From Zobellia galactanivorans (GTDB taxonomy: Bacteria > Bacteroidota > Bacteroidia > Flavobacteriales > Flavobacteriaceae): DNA of 64,000 bases. A program made the translations under genes and the position numbers. This document shows, one piece after another, positions 9,060 through 17,720 of the stretch. How positions within the stretch are numbered: position 1 is the stretch's first letter; the number at the start of each line of letters is the position of its first letter. The DNA is taken from assembly GCF_000973105.1 (NCBI RefSeq), contig NC_015844.1, positions 1,608,501 to 1,672,500 of the forward strand. Direction: 5' to 3'. The notes under the pieces were generated by a model. It ran no database searches, was not told the DNA's origin, and worked only from the letters and a program-made list of their open reading frames with translations.

Positions 9060-9935
9060 CTACTTCTTTCGTCTATTGACCATCCATACCCCCAACAAGA
9101 TAATTACCCCTCCAATAAGCTGGTAAGCGTTTAAAGACTCTCCATCCAGCACGGCCCAAGAAATGGCCACCAAAGGAATGGTATAAGTTACGGAAGCCGC
9201 AAAAACCGGACTGGACAAGTATATCAACTTATTAAAAAAGATATTGGCTATCGACGTCCCTATGATGGCCAAGGCCAACAGATACCACAAGGAAGTCTGC
9301 ATACTCGGGTTTCCTTGGACCTCATTAAAAAAACCGGAATAAACGACCAAGGCCAAGGCAGGTAGAAACGCAATGGCAAAACTAGATGTGGTAACCGCCA
9401 AAGGACTCAAGTGAGACAAATGCTTCTTAACAATATTGATGTTCAAGGCATAGCCCAAGGCCGATAACAATATAAATATGGCATACCAATAATTCTGATC
9501 CGGATTAAAGTCCATTCCGGCAACGATCAGGGCTATCGTTCCGCCCAAACCAATGAACACGCCAAGCACCTGTCGTTTGGTAATAATTGCGCCAAAAAGA
9601 AGCACCCCAACGATAGTGGTCAACAAGGGTACTACCGAATTAAAAATAGAAGTCACCCCACTATCGATCTGGGTTTGCGCCAAGGCGAATAAAAAAGGAG
9701 GAAAAAAAGAACTTAACAAACCGGCCCAGGTTATCCATTTCCAATCTTTTAGATTTAAGGAACGTACCGATTTAAAACCCACCAAAAAAAGGACCAAGGA
9801 GGCAAATACAATGCGCAGACCTCCCAATTGCATAGGCGTAAGCCCAACCAAGGCCTTCTTTATCAAAATAAAGGAAGAGCCCCAGACCAACGATAAAAGA
9901 ATCAAGTATAGCCACTTTTTGTTGTAATCGCTCAA
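9060..9935 (-). CDS. EamA/DMT family transporter
   Basis: A 291-residue inner-membrane protein with about ten transmembrane helices in two EamA repeats (first about residues 8-140, second about 150-287). WGSSFILIKKALVGLTPMQL near the start and the conserved end of the second repeat (YTIPLVAISWAVLDGE) are typical of drug/metabolite transporters, which export small metabolites or amino acids. It ends in a basic tail (NRRKK). Monocistronic; the substrate cannot be inferred. Confidence 0.92.
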   Translation of the reverse strand: MSDYNKKWLYLILLSLVWGSSFILIKKALVGLTPMQLGGLRIVFASLVLFLVGFKSVRSLNLKDWKWITWAGLLSSFFPPFLFALAQTQIDSGVTSIFNSVVPLLTTIVGVLLFGAIITKRQVLGVFIGLGGTIALIVAGMDFNPDQNYWYAIFILLSALGYALNINIVKKHLSHLSPLAVTTSSFAIAFLPALALVVYSGFFNEVQGNPSMQTSLWYLLALAIIGTSIANIFFNKLIYLSSPVFAASVTYTIPLVAISWAVLDGESLNAYQLIGGVIILLGVWMVNRRKK

Positions 9936-10112
9936 GGTCTTGCCGTATTATATCCCGTCATTGGAAATAAGCCACAAAAGTGCGATTTTTTATTGAGAAG
10001 CTTTCGAATTTAGCCCCGTATCTACATGCCTTTTTATTCAAAAAAATTAGATATACCCCTAACAAAAAGATCAATTCGGGCCACAGACACACCTTAACCA
10101 TCGCAGGAGTAT

Positions 10113-10120
10113 TATATTTG
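10113..10120 (+). promoter_or_regulatory. -7 promoter element before the small lipoprotein gene
   Basis: TATATTTG at 10113-10120 matches TAnnTTTG, 16 bases before the ATG at 10137. No clear TTG stands at the expected -33 distance, so only the -7 half is supported. Confidence 0.5.
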
Positions 10121-10136
10121 CAAAAAAGAACTAACA

Positions 10137-10547
10137 ATGAAAAAAATAATAATGGCATTGGTCATAGCATGTACCGTAATTACGGTTTCATGTAAGTCAA
10201 AAGAAGAAAGCAACCAAATGAAAACCGTGATGGCCATTCACGATGAAGTAATGCCCGAAATGGGAAAAATAGGCAAATTAGTTGGCGAGTTGAGCAGCAA
10301 GGAAGACAGCACCGAAATAGGCCTCGAATACAAAAAAGCCCGTAAAGACCTTCAAGCGGCCCACAAATCTATGATGGACTGGATGCAGAATTTTGGCTCT
10401 AGATTTACCTCAGATGAAATCTTGAACGGAGCAGCGCTATCAAAAGAAAAGCAAGCCTGGTTGGACGAGGAAGAAACGAACATTGAAAAAGTGCGCGACC
10501 AGATAAACGGAAGCATCAAAAATGCCGAAGAATTATTAAAAAAGTAG
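10137..10547 (+). CDS. Small helical lipoprotein, flavobacterial family
   Basis: A 136-residue predicted lipoprotein (MKKIIMALVIACTVITVSC, lipobox TVSC). The mature part is charged and helical, with KSMMDWMQNFGSRFTSDEIL near the middle and a Lys-rich C-terminus. Databases often carry relatives under the misleading name 'viral A-type inclusion protein'; no function is known. The next gene is a clear paralog sharing the same central motif. Confidence 0.75.
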   Translation: MKKIIMALVIACTVITVSCKSKEESNQMKTVMAIHDEVMPEMGKIGKLVGELSSKEDSTEIGLEYKKARKDLQAAHKSMMDWMQNFGSRFTSDEILNGAALSKEKQAWLDEEETNIEKVRDQINGSIKNAEELLKK

Positions 10548-10655
10548 GGCAAAAGCTACCGTACAACGAAAAAACATAGCGTTAACGGACAAACAGGGCC
10601 TTGGCTCTACCGAAACCGTATTTTTACCTTGCTTAATTACAACGGTTATATGGCT

Positions 10656-11078
10656 ATGAAAAACTTATTCTTACTACTTACCACTGTTTTGGTTTTGGGT
10701 ACACCTAGCGTTAGTGCACAAAATGACGCTGCCGAACCCACTAAAATGGAAGAGGTTATGGAATCGCACGACAGGGTCATGGACAAAATGCCCATGGTCT
10801 CTAAACTCATAAGCAAATTACAGACCAAGGCCAATGCCTCTTACGAAAAAATGAAATACGAGAACGCGATAGCCGACCTTAAAAATGCCAATAAATCCAT
10901 GATGACCTGGATGGAGAATTTCGGTAAGCGTTTTACGGCCGACGAAATGTTCAAAGGCAAAAAGCTAAGCGCACAAAAGAAAAAATGGCTATTGGAAGAG
11001 GAAAAGAAAGTTGCCTTGCTCGACGAAGAGATAGATTTGAGTATCGCCCAAGCAAAAACTACCTTAGGCATAGAATAA
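10656..11078 (+). CDS. Secreted paralog of the preceding small lipoprotein
   Basis: About 140 residues from ATG 10656 (MKNLFLLLTTVLVLGTPSVS then AQ, a standard signal peptide without a lipobox); ATGs at 10650 and 10629 are also in frame. It shares with its neighbour the pattern ESHD.VMDKM near the N-terminus (AIHDEVMPEM in the other) and KSMMTWMENFGKRFTADEMF in the middle, so the two arose by tandem duplication. One copy is predicted to be lipid-anchored, the other soluble. Function unknown. Confidence 0.75.
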   Translation: MKNLFLLLTTVLVLGTPSVSAQNDAAEPTKMEEVMESHDRVMDKMPMVSKLISKLQTKANASYEKMKYENAIADLKNANKSMMTWMENFGKRFTADEMFKGKKLSAQKKKWLLEEEKKVALLDEEIDLSIAQAKTTLGIE

Positions 11079-11109
11079 GAAATATCTTTTTATTTTAAAT
11101 TTTACCCCC

Positions 11110-11664
11110 TTATTCCTTCCATTTAAGGGTTTCCATGATACCGCGAATGTCGTTCTGAAGATAGGCCGCTGCCGGATAAATGGAATCGTAGTTGGGTTTT
11201 GTATAGAAATACAAAGAACCCATCACAAAGTTATCGGTGCTATCAGTGGCGTAAAACTGCGCCTGCGAAGCGGCATTCCCACTGACTTGATAATACATTC
11301 CGTATACCTTTTTTTCATCGTTTACAAAAGGCTGTTCCGTGATTCCGTCGGCTTTTACCGAGTGTTCATAACTCAACTTTTGGGCATCTGAAAGCAATTT
11401 ATCGATATTGCCATCCACCTTTTTATAGTTGATATAGATTTCACCCTTCATTTCAGGATATTCAAGGGTCAACGCGGTTTCGGTACGTGTCTTGATCTTG
11501 GCCTTGGTGTTGTACGTAAACTCGAAATGGTCGGTTTGCAGCTCGCCTAACTTCGGTGCCTCGTACTCCAAACGCAATTGCGCCTTGGGCTTGGGCAACA
11601 CATCTTCCTTACAGCCGATGGCCATTAAAAAAACAATAAAAAGCAATGGGCTACATTTCAACAT
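11110..11664 (-). CDS. gldD: Gliding motility lipoprotein GldD
   Basis: A 184-residue lipoprotein (lipobox MAIGC) of the GldD family, required for gliding in Flavobacterium johnsoniae. Family features include LEYPEMKGEIYINYKKV, the NIDKLLSDAQKLSYEHSVKADGI stretch read in two parts, and the C-terminal YIRG-like DIRGIMETLKWK. It overlaps the end of gldE by 14 bases, so the two are translationally coupled. The gene order mutY-ssb-gldE-gldD is the standard flavobacterial one, which fixes the assignment. Confidence 0.95.
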   Translation of the reverse strand: MLKCSPLLFIVFLMAIGCKEDVLPKPKAQLRLEYEAPKLGELQTDHFEFTYNTKAKIKTRTETALTLEYPEMKGEIYINYKKVDGNIDKLLSDAQKLSYEHSVKADGITEQPFVNDEKKVYGMYYQVSGNAASQAQFYATDSTDNFVMGSLYFYTKPNYDSIYPAAAYLQNDIRGIMETLKWKE

Positions 11665-12970
11665 TTTGGGGCAAGGTAATTTTTATCTGTTTCAGTCTTT
11701 TCTTGTCTAAACTCTCCACAACAAATCGATAGTCTTTAAACACCACGGTTTCTCCCCGCTTAGGGAAGCTTCCCGCTATTTCGAGTACGAAACCGGCAAT
11801 GGTCTCCGACTCTCCTTTTTGCTCTTCAAATTCGTTCTCGTTTTCAATTTTGGTCACACGGTAAAAATCTTTCAATGCCGTCTTTCCATCAAAAACAAAA
11901 TTAAAATCATCCAATTTTGAAAACACCAAGTCCTCATCATCGAACTCATCACTGATGTCACCTACTATTTCCTCAATAATATCCTCCAAGGTTACGATCC
12001 CCGAAGTACCTCCATATTCATCGACCACGACGGCCAGGTGGTTTTTCTTCTCTTGAAATTCAAGTAAAAGATCGTCAAGCTTTTTGTTCTCGGGCACAAA
12101 ATAAGGTTCCCGAATAAGCGACATCCAATTGAATGTCTTTCTATCGATATAGGGCAACAGGTCTTTAACGTAGAGCACCCCCAATACATTGTCCATGTTT
12201 TCGGAAAAGACGGGAATACGCGAATATCCATGCTTTTTGATCTCGGCCAAGACCTCTATAAACTTCATATCCTCACTAACCGCAAAAATATCTATACGCG
12301 GGCGCATCACCTGTTTGGTATCGGTATTGCCAAAAGTAACAATTCCTTGTAGGATCTTCTGTTCCTCCTTAGTGGTATCGCCATCTACGGTAAGCTCCAA
12401 CGCCTGTGAAAGGTGGTCTACACTAAGATTGGATTTTTGTTTTCCCAACTTATCGTAGAGAAATAGGGTACCGGCCCTCATAGGTAGGCTCAACGGCGAA
12501 AACAGGAAATCGAGCATTTTCAACGGATAGGCCATCAAATGTGCAAAGAGCACCCGGTTTCGATTGGCATACACCTTAGGCAAGATTTCACCGAACATCA
12601 ATATAAGAAAAGTAGCGACTACAACTTCCAATAAAAACCTGAGCCATTCAAGTTCTATATTGGCAAAAAGGCTGTTGCCAATGGTACTGAACAGCAGTAC
12701 CACCCCAATATTGATCGCATTGTTAGCGATAAGAATGGTAGCCAAAAGCTTTTTGGGCCTTTCCAAGAGCTTGGCTATAATATTGCCCCGCACACTTTTC
12801 TTTTCCGCAATCTCGTTTACATCGGTCGGCGAAAGGCCAAAAAAGGCCACTTCAGCACCCGAAATAAGGGCCGAGCATATCAGTAGGAGTATTAGAATAG
12901 TAATTTCCAGTGCAAAAGCACTTCCGAAATTGATAAAGTAAGGCTGTAAACTAAGGGGGTCAGGGTCCAA
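11651..12970 (-). CDS. gldE: Gliding motility-associated protein GldE (CNNM/CBS/CorC type)
   Basis: A 439-residue membrane protein. Residues about 15-210 form a CNNM (DUF21) transmembrane domain (ALISGAEVAFFGLSPTD; LIANNAINIGVVL), followed by paired CBS domains (about 220-340; PRIDIFAVSEDMKF and VVDEYGGTSGIVTLEDIIEE) and a CorC/HlyC C-terminal domain (about 350-435). CNNM/CorC relatives are linked to magnesium or cobalt transport; in flavobacteria this member, GldE, partners with GldD in gliding and T9SS function. Its position directly upstream of gldD supports the name. Confidence 0.95.
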   Translation of the reverse strand: MDPDPLSLQPYFINFGSAFALEITILILLLICSALISGAEVAFFGLSPTDVNEIAEKKSVRGNIIAKLLERPKKLLATILIANNAINIGVVLLFSTIGNSLFANIELEWLRFLLEVVVATFLILMFGEILPKVYANRNRVLFAHLMAYPLKMLDFLFSPLSLPMRAGTLFLYDKLGKQKSNLSVDHLSQALELTVDGDTTKEEQKILQGIVTFGNTDTKQVMRPRIDIFAVSEDMKFIEVLAEIKKHGYSRIPVFSENMDNVLGVLYVKDLLPYIDRKTFNWMSLIREPYFVPENKKLDDLLLEFQEKKNHLAVVVDEYGGTSGIVTLEDIIEEIVGDISDEFDDEDLVFSKLDDFNFVFDGKTALKDFYRVTKIENENEFEEQKGESETIAGFVLEIAGSFPKRGETVVFKDYRFVVESLDKKRLKQIKITLPQNVEM

Positions 12971-13140
12971 CGGTCAGTAATTTAATAATAAACGGAGGTT
13001 CGTGAACAACACTTTGATCCACACCCCTTTTCAAAAGAGCAAGTAAAGTTGCGATACTTCTTAACACTAAATCGGTCTGAAAACAATCGTATCATAATGT
13101 TTGGCTATACCTCTTGTTTACTAAAATTACTCATTTTTAT

Positions 13141-13605
13141 TTAGAATGGAAGATCATCGTCTTCTTCTGGTCTAACTAACGGAGCCTCTTTAGGGGCACT
13201 CGATGTATTTGAAACGGTATTTTGGCGAGCTTGTTGCCCTCCCGATTGCTGATTTGCCATACTTTCTTTTTTGGTAGAAAGAAATGTAAAATCTTGTACG
13301 TGAACCTCGGTACTATAGCGTGTATTGCCATCTTCACCTTGCCACTGCCTATTTTTAAGGCGACCTTCAACATACACCTTATCACCCTTGCTCAGGTACT
13401 TTTCACATATTTCGGCAGCTTTATTCCTGACCACGACATTATGCCAATCCGTATTGGTTACGCGTTCTCCGGTCTGCTTATTGGTATAGGTTTCATTGGT
13501 GGCAATAGGAAAGCGGCCAATGCATCCTCCTCCTTCAAAATAGTGCATTTTAACCTCATCGCCCAAATGCCCAATCAACATAACTTTATTCAACGTACCA
13601 CTCAT
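13141..13605 (-). CDS. ssb: Single-stranded DNA-binding protein
   Basis: A 154-residue SSB with an OB fold at residues about 1-105 (MSGTLNKVMLIGHLGDEVKM; TDWHNVVVRNKAAEICEKYL; KGDKVYVEGRLKNRQWQ), a Gln/Ser-rich linker and the acidic tip EEDDDLPF that binds replication and repair partners. ATG 13605 is preferred to the ATG six codons upstream because SSBs begin right at this point. A complete promoter lies 28 bases upstream, so ssb can be expressed apart from mutY. Confidence 0.97.
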   Translation of the reverse strand: MSGTLNKVMLIGHLGDEVKMHYFEGGGCIGRFPIATNETYTNKQTGERVTNTDWHNVVVRNKAAEICEKYLSKGDKVYVEGRLKNRQWQGEDGNTRYSTEVHVQDFTFLSTKKESMANQQSGGQQARQNTVSNTSSAPKEAPLVRPEEDDDLPF

Positions 13606-13633
13606 AATCTTCCTTTTTTGCAATTTGAATCTA

Positions 13634-13666
13634 CAAATATACTCGTTTTTTGGCCTTCGCTACCAA
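13634..13666 (-). promoter_or_regulatory. Promoter of ssb
   Basis: Minus-strand TTG (13664-13666), 22-base spacer, TATATTTG (13634-13641), 28 bases before the ssb start at 13605. Confidence 0.75.
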
Positions 13667-13737
13667 GTGTTTCCTATGGGAGCCTAAAATTTACGGGATA
13701 ACCCTGCCCCAAAAGAAATTCACAACAAAGGACCCTT

Positions 13738-14784
13738 TCAAAAATACGATTTTTTAAAGCTTCTTAAAAAGTCTGCAATTAACACGGGTACGGGGTATGT
13801 GTCGGCTTCTTCGAACGAAATTCCATTCTTAGGAAGTTCCTTTGTACGTACCACCCAAAAGCTGGTATACAAATGCTGGTGCGACAATTTATGAACAATG
13901 GCCTCTGGATTGAAAAGGTCTATGGAAACCGGGTCTACCTTATGGTTCATCCCCTCAAAATACCGTTGAAAATGGGATGGCGAAAGTTTTTCGGGGGATT
14001 CTATAAGCGGGAATTGCCATAAATTTTCCCAGATTCCCTTCCCTTTGCGCTGTTCAAGCACCGTTCGACCATCTTCGGAAACAAAAACAATGTAATTAAA
14101 ATACCTCGACCTGACCTTGGTCTTTTTTAATTTTAACGGAAGATCGCCCACGCGCTTCATTTGAAGCGCCACACAACTTTCATTCAACGGACACACCTCA
14201 CAATCAGGACTTTTAGGCACACATTGAATGGCCCCAAATTCCATGATACCCTGATTATAATCCCTAATTTGGCCCACATCCATCACCTCTCTCGCCAATT
14301 TTTTGAAATATTTAACACCTTCGGTACTATTGATGGCCAAATCGACTCCGAAGTAACGCGCCAATACCCGATAAACATTACCATCTACAACGGGTTCGGG
14401 CACATTGAAACAAATGCTTGCAATAGCGCTTGCCGTATAGTCGCCCACCCCTTTTAACCCAAGTAATCCGCCATAGGTTTCAGGGAAAACACCCCCATAT
14501 TGTTCACTCACCATCTTGGCCGCGGCATGCAAGTTTCTAGCCCTTGAATAGTAGCCCAAACCTTGCCAAAGCTTCAAGACTTCAGCCTCCGAAGCACGGG
14601 CCAAATCATCTACTTTCGGGTAGGTCTCAACAAATTTAAGGTAGTAGGGAATACCCTGTACCACCCGAGTTTGTTGTAATATGACCTCTGACAACCAAAT
14701 CTTGTAGGGATCCGTAGAACCACGCCAAGGCAGGCTCCTTTTATTAACTTGGTACCACTTGAGAATTTCCTCTGAAAAGTTCAT
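13738..14784 (-). CDS. mutY: A/G-specific adenine glycosylase MutY
   Basis: Base-excision repair glycosylase that removes adenine opposite 8-oxoguanine. The 348 residues include LPWRGSTDPYKIWLSEVILQQTRV in the N-terminal catalytic region (quoted here as a landmark only in part), the helix-hairpin-helix LLGLKGVGDYTASAIAS with the catalytic Asp in VVDGNVYRVL, the [4Fe-4S] ligands C-x6-C-x2-C-x5-C (CVPKSPDCEVCPLNESC), and a NUDIX-like C-terminal domain (about 225-345) that reads 8-oxoG. First gene of the mutY-ssb-gldE-gldD run, divergent from the HU gene. Confidence 0.97.
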   Translation of the reverse strand: MNFSEEILKWYQVNKRSLPWRGSTDPYKIWLSEVILQQTRVVQGIPYYLKFVETYPKVDDLARASEAEVLKLWQGLGYYSRARNLHAAAKMVSEQYGGVFPETYGGLLGLKGVGDYTASAIASICFNVPEPVVDGNVYRVLARYFGVDLAINSTEGVKYFKKLAREVMDVGQIRDYNQGIMEFGAIQCVPKSPDCEVCPLNESCVALQMKRVGDLPLKLKKTKVRSRYFNYIVFVSEDGRTVLEQRKGKGIWENLWQFPLIESPEKLSPSHFQRYFEGMNHKVDPVSIDLFNPEAIVHKLSHQHLYTSFWVVRTKELPKNGISFEEADTYPVPVLIADFLRSFKKSYF

Positions 14785-14804
14785 TATGCCCTAAGGTTAA
14801 ACCA

Positions 14805-14812
14805 CAAAACTA
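14805..14812 (-). promoter_or_regulatory. -7 promoter element of mutY
   Basis: TAGTTTTG on the minus strand fits TAnnTTTG, 20 bases before the mutY ATG. No TTG was found at the right spacing. Confidence 0.45.
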
Positions 14813-14917
14813 ATGGTTTCGCGATCGATATGTATTGCCAAGAAGGCGCCAGAAATAAAAAGAAACGGTGAACGACTTAAAATTAAGTCTTTAGCAGGAA
14901 AGATTAATTTTAATTTA

Positions 14918-14925
14918 TATATTTG
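14918..14925 (+). promoter_or_regulatory. -7 promoter element of the HU gene
   Basis: TATATTTG ending 38 bases before the ATG at 14964. TTA rather than TTG stands about 24 bases upstream, so the -33 half is weak. Confidence 0.6.
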
Positions 14926-14963
14926 CATCCCAAAAAAATTATACTGAAAATTTAACACGAAAG

Positions 14964-15254
14964 ATGACGAAAGCAGAAATTGTATCGAAAATCTCAGACA
15001 AGCTGGGAATTGAAAAAGGAGATGTACAGGCCACAGTTGAGAGTTTTATGGAAGAGGTAAAATCTTCTTTGGAAGGTGGAGATAATGTTTACCTTCGTGG
15101 TTTTGGCAGTTTTATCATTAAAACAAGAGCTGAGAAGACCGGAAGAAACATCAGCAAGAACACCACCATTAAAATACCGGCACACAATATTCCTGCATTT
15201 AAGCCCGCTAAGGTCTTTGTAGAAGGTGTCAAAAGCAACGTACAAGTTAAATAA
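14964..15254 (+). CDS. HU/IHF-family DNA-binding protein
   Basis: A 96-residue nucleoid protein. MTKAEIVSKISDKLGIEKGD is the HU helix region, VYLRGFGSFIIKTRAEKTGR leads into the DNA-binding beta arm, and NTTIKIPAHNIPAFKPAKVF is the arm and return strand, with IPA in place of the more common IPA/VP variants. It bends and compacts DNA, usually as a dimer. Divergent from mutY and followed after 25 bases by a small basic protein gene, an arrangement common in flavobacteria. Confidence 0.95.
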   Translation: MTKAEIVSKISDKLGIEKGDVQATVESFMEEVKSSLEGGDNVYLRGFGSFIIKTRAEKTGRNISKNTTIKIPAHNIPAFKPAKVFVEGVKSNVQVK

Positions 15255-15279
15255 ATATACTAACTAAAAGTAGAATTTT

Positions 15280-15369
15280 ATGCCGAGCGGTAAAAAAAGA
15301 AAAAGACATAAGGTGGCTACCCATAAACGCAAGAAGCGTAGGAGAGCTAACCGACACAAGAAAAAATAA
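15280..15369 (+). CDS. 29-residue Arg/Lys/His-rich protein, probably ribosome-associated
   Basis: A short ATG-TAA frame encoding 29 residues, more than half of them Lys, Arg or His (starts MPSGKKRKRHKV, ends NRHKKK). It sits 25 bases after the HU gene and just before a good terminator. The same tiny protein is conserved at this locus in flavobacteria, and its composition is that of a small ribosomal protein. A Bacteroidota-specific protein (bL38) has been described in the F. johnsoniae ribosome; whether this is it I cannot verify. Too short for most gene callers. Confidence 0.75.
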   Translation: MPSGKKRKRHKVATHKRKKRRRANRHKKK

Positions 15370-15375
15370 TTGCCA

Positions 15376-15412
15376 GGGGTTGAAAAAATTTTCAGCCCCT
15401 TTGCTTGTTTTT
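15376..15412 (+). terminator. Rho-independent terminator after the HU/small basic protein unit
   Basis: An 11-bp stem GGGGTTGAAAA/TTTTCAGCCCC with one G-T pair, a very short loop, then TTTGCTTGTTTTTT. Confidence 0.8.
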
Positions 15413-15552
15413 TCATCACATACGTTCATTGACATAGAGATTTAAGAAAATTTCGGCGGATTTTATAGTCCGTTTCAAGCATTGTTTAATCTATTCGTTC
15501 ACACTATATATCTATTTTTATATAGGGGCCGAACGAATACAAATACATTCAG

Positions 15553-17100
15553 GTGAATAGAGAATTAATCGTAAGATCTAGTTCCGATGCCGTCGATTTT
15601 GCCCTGTTAAAAGATGGAAAGCTCACTGAATTGCATAAAGAAGAAGACAACAACAATTTTTCTGTTGGTGACATATTCTTGGCAAAGGTACGCAAGCCGG
15701 TAACCGGTTTGAACGCTGCCTTTGTAAACGTAGGTTATGAAAAAGATGCCTTTTTGCACTATCATGACCTCGGGCCACAATTGGCCACTATGCTTAAATT
15801 CATCAAGGGCGTGAGTACCAACAAAATCAAGGATTACTCACTTGCCAACTTTCCATTCGAAAAAGACATTGACAAAAATGGCGTTATTACAGACGTCATT
15901 AAAGCAAATCAATCATTACTGGTTCAAATCGTTAAAGAACCCATTTCTACCAAAGGACCCAGAATTAGCTCCGAACTTTCCATTGCGGGGCGTTATTTGG
16001 TGATGGTACCCTTTTCTGATCGCGTTTCCGTATCCCAAAAAATTGGAAGCAACGAAGAAAAAGACAGGTTAAAAAGACTCGTAAGAAGTATAAAACCTAA
16101 AGGTTTCGGTGTCATTATCAGAACAGTGGCCGAAGGCAAAAAAGTAGCGGAATTAGACAAAGACCTAGAAAACTTGTTGGCCAAATGGTCGACAATGTGT
16201 AAAAAATTGTACAAGGCACAAGCACCTTCAAAGGTGTTGGTCGAGCTCAATAGGGCATCTTCCATCCTTAGGGATGTTTTTAATGATTCCTTTACAGGAA
16301 TACACGTAGATGACGAAACCCTTTACGAGCAGATCAAAGATTATGTGCTAGAGATTGCACCTGGAAAGGAATCTATAGTAAAACTGTATAACTCGACCGT
16401 TCCTATTTTTGAAAAATACGGGATCGAGCGGCAGATAAAAACTTCTTTTGGCCGTACCGCCAGCATGAGCAAGGGCGCGTACCTCATTATAGAACATACC
16501 GAAGCATTGCACGTTATAGACGTAAACAGCGGTAACCGTTCGAACAAGGCCAAGAATCAAGAAGACACAGCTTTGGAAGTCAACCTTTTGGCAGCTTCAG
16601 AAATAGCCAGACAGTTGCGCTTGCGCGATATGGGCGGAATTATCGTAGTCGATTTTATAGACATGGTAAAAGCGCCGCACCGTAGAAAACTTTTTGACCA
16701 TCTTCGCGATGAGATGAAAGATGACCGGGCCAAGCACAAAATATTGCCTCCGAGTAAATTCGGACTTATACAGATTACCAGACAACGGGTACGGCCCGAA
16801 ATGAACATCAAGACCACCGAGGAGAATCCGAATGGTGGGGGCAAAGAAATAGAAGCCCCAATTGTCTTGATAGACAAAATTAACGCCGACCTTGAAAAGT
16901 TGTTGAAAGGACCCAAGAAAGATAACGGAATTACACTTAACATTCATCCGTTTATCGCGGCCTATATTACTAAAGGTTTTCCTTCCATACGTTCTAAGTG
17001 GTTCTTAGAGCATAAAAAATGGATTAAAATTCAACCTAGGGATGCGTATACGTATCTTGAATACCGCTTTAAGGATAAAGACGGTAAAACCATATATTAA
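15553..17100 (+). CDS. rng: Ribonuclease G (Rng/Rne family)
   Basis: Endoribonuclease of 515 residues that matures 16S rRNA and takes part in mRNA decay. It has an S1 domain (about 35-125; VGDIFLAKVRKPVTGLNAAF), the RNase-H-like catalytic region with the two Asp-bearing motifs LHVIDVNSGNRS and GGIIVVDFIDMV, and a C-terminal region ending in a short extension. The length fits RNase G rather than the longer RNase E. The start codon is GTG at 15553. A terminator follows the stop. It lies downstream of the HU unit, as usual in flavobacteria. Confidence 0.95.
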   Translation: MNRELIVRSSSDAVDFALLKDGKLTELHKEEDNNNFSVGDIFLAKVRKPVTGLNAAFVNVGYEKDAFLHYHDLGPQLATMLKFIKGVSTNKIKDYSLANFPFEKDIDKNGVITDVIKANQSLLVQIVKEPISTKGPRISSELSIAGRYLVMVPFSDRVSVSQKIGSNEEKDRLKRLVRSIKPKGFGVIIRTVAEGKKVAELDKDLENLLAKWSTMCKKLYKAQAPSKVLVELNRASSILRDVFNDSFTGIHVDDETLYEQIKDYVLEIAPGKESIVKLYNSTVPIFEKYGIERQIKTSFGRTASMSKGAYLIIEHTEALHVIDVNSGNRSNKAKNQEDTALEVNLLAASEIARQLRLRDMGGIIVVDFIDMVKAPHRRKLFDHLRDEMKDDRAKHKILPPSKFGLIQITRQRVRPEMNIKTTEENPNGGGKEIEAPIVLIDKINADLEKLLKGPKKDNGITLNIHPFIAAYITKGFPSIRSKWFLEHKKWIKIQPRDAYTYLEYRFKDKDGKTIY

Positions 17101-17110
17101 GAATTTAAAA

Positions 17111-17141
17111 GCGACCTTCGACTACGATGGTCGCTTTTTTT
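17111..17141 (+). terminator. Rho-independent terminator after rng
   Basis: A GCGACC/GGTCGC stem with a 12-base loop and an immediate T-run, 10 bases after the rng stop. Confidence 0.85.
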
Positions 17142-17233
17142 ATGCCCACTATTTTACGATCACCACCCCAACCGTTTGGTGCGTAAAGTGTATTTTCGCA
17201 TAAAGAAACACTTCAATCCAACCCAATACCCCC

Positions 17234-17707
17234 ATGAAAACGGAACGCGCTTATTCCATAGAAGAAGCCAAAAGAAAACTGGAAGGCTACTGCGCCTATC
17301 AAGACCGTTGCCATAAGGAAGTGGTCGCAAAGCTTCGTGAAATGCGCATGATTCCCGAAGCGATCGACCAAATCGTGGTGCATTTGATCCAAGAAAATTT
17401 TTTGAACGAAGAACGCTTTGCCCAAAGTTTTGCCCGAGGCAAGTTTTCCATAAAGAAATGGGGCAGAAACCGCATTGTAAGCGAGCTGAAGCAACGCAAT
17501 ATCTCAAAATACAACATTGCCACGGCCCTTAAGGAAATAGACCCTGAAGACTACCTAAAGACCTTAGACGCCCTAGCAGAGAAAAGATTGGCCCAGATTA
17601 CGGAACGCAATCCGCAAAAACGAAAGAAAAAATTGGCAGACTACCTCTTGTACAGAGGATGGGAAAGCCACTTGGTCTATGAAAAGCTAAAAGAGCTCGT
17701 ACCCTAG
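17234..17707 (+). CDS. recX: Regulatory protein RecX
   Basis: A 157-residue modulator of RecA filament activity. Three tandem three-helix repeats are visible: LEGYCAYQDRCHKEVVAKLR, IVVHLIQENFLNEERFAQSF (with the characteristic FARGKFSIKKWGRNRI segment) and KLADYLLYRGWESHLVYEKL. The E/D-R-FA pattern after 'LNEE' is diagnostic of RecX. Monocistronic; recA is not in the window. Confidence 0.93.
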   Translation: MKTERAYSIEEAKRKLEGYCAYQDRCHKEVVAKLREMRMIPEAIDQIVVHLIQENFLNEERFAQSFARGKFSIKKWGRNRIVSELKQRNISKYNIATALKEIDPEDYLKTLDALAEKRLAQITERNPQKRKKKLADYLLYRGWESHLVYEKLKELVP

Positions 17708-17720
17708 CAACAAATTCCTC

